Positions 62,831 through 64,000 of a stretch of 64,000 nt of DNA are shown here, one piece after another. Every line of letters starts with the position of its first letter. Position 1 is the first letter of the stretch. The stretch covers positions 248,001 through 312,000 of the forward strand of contig NZ_QHLZ01000001.1 in NCBI RefSeq assembly GCF_003185915.1, written 5' to 3'. Position numbers and translations under genes: made by a program. This DNA is from Arthrobacter psychrochitiniphilus. GTDB lineage: Bacteria > Actinomycetota > Actinomycetes > Actinomycetales > Micrococcaceae. The notes below the pieces were generated by a model that was given only the letters and a program-made list of their open reading frames with translations, was not told the origin of the DNA and ran no database searches.

Positions 62831-64000
62831 ATGGCTGTTTATGCACAACCCGGTACCGAGGGTTCAGTAGTAACGTTCAAGGACCGCTATGAAAACTGGA
62901 TCGGCGGGGAATGGGTTGCCCCCGTCAAGGGCGAATACTTCGAGAACATCACCCCCGTGACCGGCAAGGTCTTTTGTGAAGTGGCCCGCGGCACGGCCGA
63001 GGACATTGAGCTGGCTCTGGATGCCGCGCACAAGGTGGCACCGAGCTGGGGCGCCACCTCCGCCACGGAGCGGGCAGCCATCTTGAACAGGGTGGCTGAC
63101 AGGATTGATGAGAATGTGGAACTGCTCGCTGTTGCAGAATCGTGGGATAACGGCAAGGCAGTGCGTGAAACCCTCAACGCTGACATCCCGCTGGCCGCCG
63201 ATCACTTCCGCTACTTCGCCTCCGTGGTCCGCGCCCAAGAAGGCCGCCTGACCCAGATCGATGAGAACACCACCGCCTACCACTTCCACGAGCCGCTCGG
63301 TGTGGTGGGCCAGATCATCCCCTGGAACTTCCCCATCCTGATGGCCGTCTGGAAGCTGGCCCCAGCACTCGCTGCGGGCAACGCCGTGGTACTGAAACCG
63401 GCAGAACAAACTCCCGCCTCCATCCTGGTGTTGATGGAACTGCTCGCAGACATCCTGCCCGCCGGCGTCATCAACGTAGTCAATGGCTTCGGGGTGGAAG
63501 CCGGCAAGCCGCTGGCCTCCTCCAAGCGCATCCGTAAGATCGCGTTCACGGGTGAGACCACCACGGGCCGGCTCGTCAGCCAGTACGCCAGCCAGAACCT
63601 GATCCCTGTCACGCTGGAGTTGGGCGGCAAGAGCCCCAACATCTTCTTCGATGACGTGATGGAGAAGGATGATGCCTTCTATGACAAGACACTTGAAGGT
63701 TTCACCATGTACGCCTTCAACCAGGGCGAGGTCTGCACCTGCCCCTCGCGCGCACTGGTCCAGAGCTCCATGTATGAGGCCTTCATGGCCGACGCCGTAG
63801 CCCGCACCGAAGCCATCATCCAGGGCAACCCCTTGGACACGGACACCCAGATCGGCGCGCAGGCTTCCAATGACCAGATGGAAAAGATCCTCTCCTACAT
63901 GGACATCGGCAAGCAGGAAGGCGCCAAGGTCCTCACCGGCGGCGAGCGCAACATCCTGCCAGGGGACCTTGCCGGCGGCTACTACGTCAAGCCCACCATC
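62831..64000 (+). CDS. NAD-dependent aldehyde dehydrogenase (acetaldehyde type), partial at right edge
   Basis: The ATG at 62831-62833 is preceded by AAGGAG with 8 bases of spacing, and 390 residues are visible. The cofactor region [20 protein letters not shown], the base Glu in [11 protein letters not shown] and the catalytic Cys in [13 protein letters not shown] are present; the Cys-Thr-Cys is characteristic of acetaldehyde/chloroacetaldehyde dehydrogenases. About 110 residues are missing at the C-terminus. It probably oxidises acetaldehyde to acetate, under control of the adjacent GAF regulator. Confidence 0.92.
   Translation, partial: MAVYAQPGTEGSVVTFKDRYENWIGGEWVAPVKGEYFENITPVTGKVFCEVARGTAEDIELALDAAHKVAPSWGATSATERAAILNRVADRIDENVELLAVAESWDNGKAVRETLNADIPLAADHFRYFASVVRAQEGRLTQIDENTTAYHFHEPLGVVGQIIPWNFPILMAVWKLAPALAAGNAVVLKPAEQTPASILVLMELLADILPAGVINVVNGFGVEAGKPLASSKRIRKIAFTGETTTGRLVSQYASQNLIPVTLELGGKSPNIFFDDVMEKDDAFYDKTLEGFTMYAFNQGEVCTCPSRALVQSSMYEAFMADAVARTEAIIQGNPLDTDTQIGAQASNDQMEKILSYMDIGKQEGAKVLTGGERNILPGDLAGGYYVKPTI

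Overview
The window looks like a chromosomal segment of a moderately GC-rich actinobacterium, most likely Arthrobacter or a close relative (Micrococcaceae). The basis is the MoxR/DUF58 cluster fused to giant Ig-like surface proteins, an acyl-CoA carboxylase beta subunit with a small epsilon subunit, a DUF222-HNH gene, frequent GTG/TTG starts and 4-bp ATGA/GTGA gene overlaps. I saw no rRNA, tRNA, phage, insertion sequence or CRISPR array.

Layout. 1-14.8 kb (minus): a DUF58 protein (cut by the left edge), MoxR ATPase, and two tandem ~2,065-residue Ig-like/Fn3 surface proteins; the second copy is broken by a one-base frameshift. 14.9-17.6 kb (minus): class III nucleotide cyclase, PH-domain membrane protein and birA, overlapping one another. 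17.8-21.9 kb (plus): a DUF222-HNH gene with an in-frame TGA, then acyl-CoA carboxylase beta and epsilon genes. 21.9-24.1 kb (minus): FUSC membrane protein. 24.3-38.0 kb (minus): a long catabolic block of thiolase, cytochrome b561-like membrane protein, etfA, etfB, acyl-CoA dehydrogenase, 2-hydroxyacid dehydrogenase, aldehyde dehydrogenase, thiamine-diphosphate enzyme, 2,4-dienoyl-CoA-reductase-like SDR, acyl-CoA ligase (ADP-forming type) and a Glu/Leu/Phe/Val dehydrogenase. 38.3-39.7 kb (plus): a decayed M20 amidohydrolase and a small membrane-protein remnant. 39.9-43.2 kb (minus): a repeat-rich surface protein and a small TasA-like secreted protein. 43.8-49.4 kb (minus): enoyl-CoA hydratase/isomerase, a PotABCD-type ABC transporter and a TetR regulator. 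49.6-52.5 kb (minus): EamA transporter, a second Glu/Leu/Phe/Val dehydrogenase and a second TetR. 52.7-57.0 kb (plus): an amino-acid ABC transporter and a dicarboxylate/amino-acid symporter. 57.2-64.0 kb (plus): YbjQ-family protein, TetR-MMPL exporter pair, and a GAF regulator followed by an aldehyde dehydrogenase cut by the right edge.

How it works together. The most interesting signal is regulatory. Six promoters between 36.6 and 52.7 kb carry the same palindrome, CTGA-N8-TCAG (degenerate right half in two). Four of them also share a fixed order: TTGACA, 5 bases, a CRP/GlxR-like TGTGA-N6-TCACG site, then the palindrome 11 bases after the -10 position. These promoters drive the acyl-CoA ligase operon, both dehydrogenases, both ABC transporters and the dead M20 gene, and two paralogous TetR genes lie among them. 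I infer one regulon that imports an amino acid or N-acylated amino acid, deaminates it, decarboxylates the 2-oxo acid to an aldehyde, oxidises this to an acid, activates it with CoA and degrades it by beta-oxidation, with electrons leaving through ETF and possibly the cytochrome b partner. The substrate cannot be read from the sequence.
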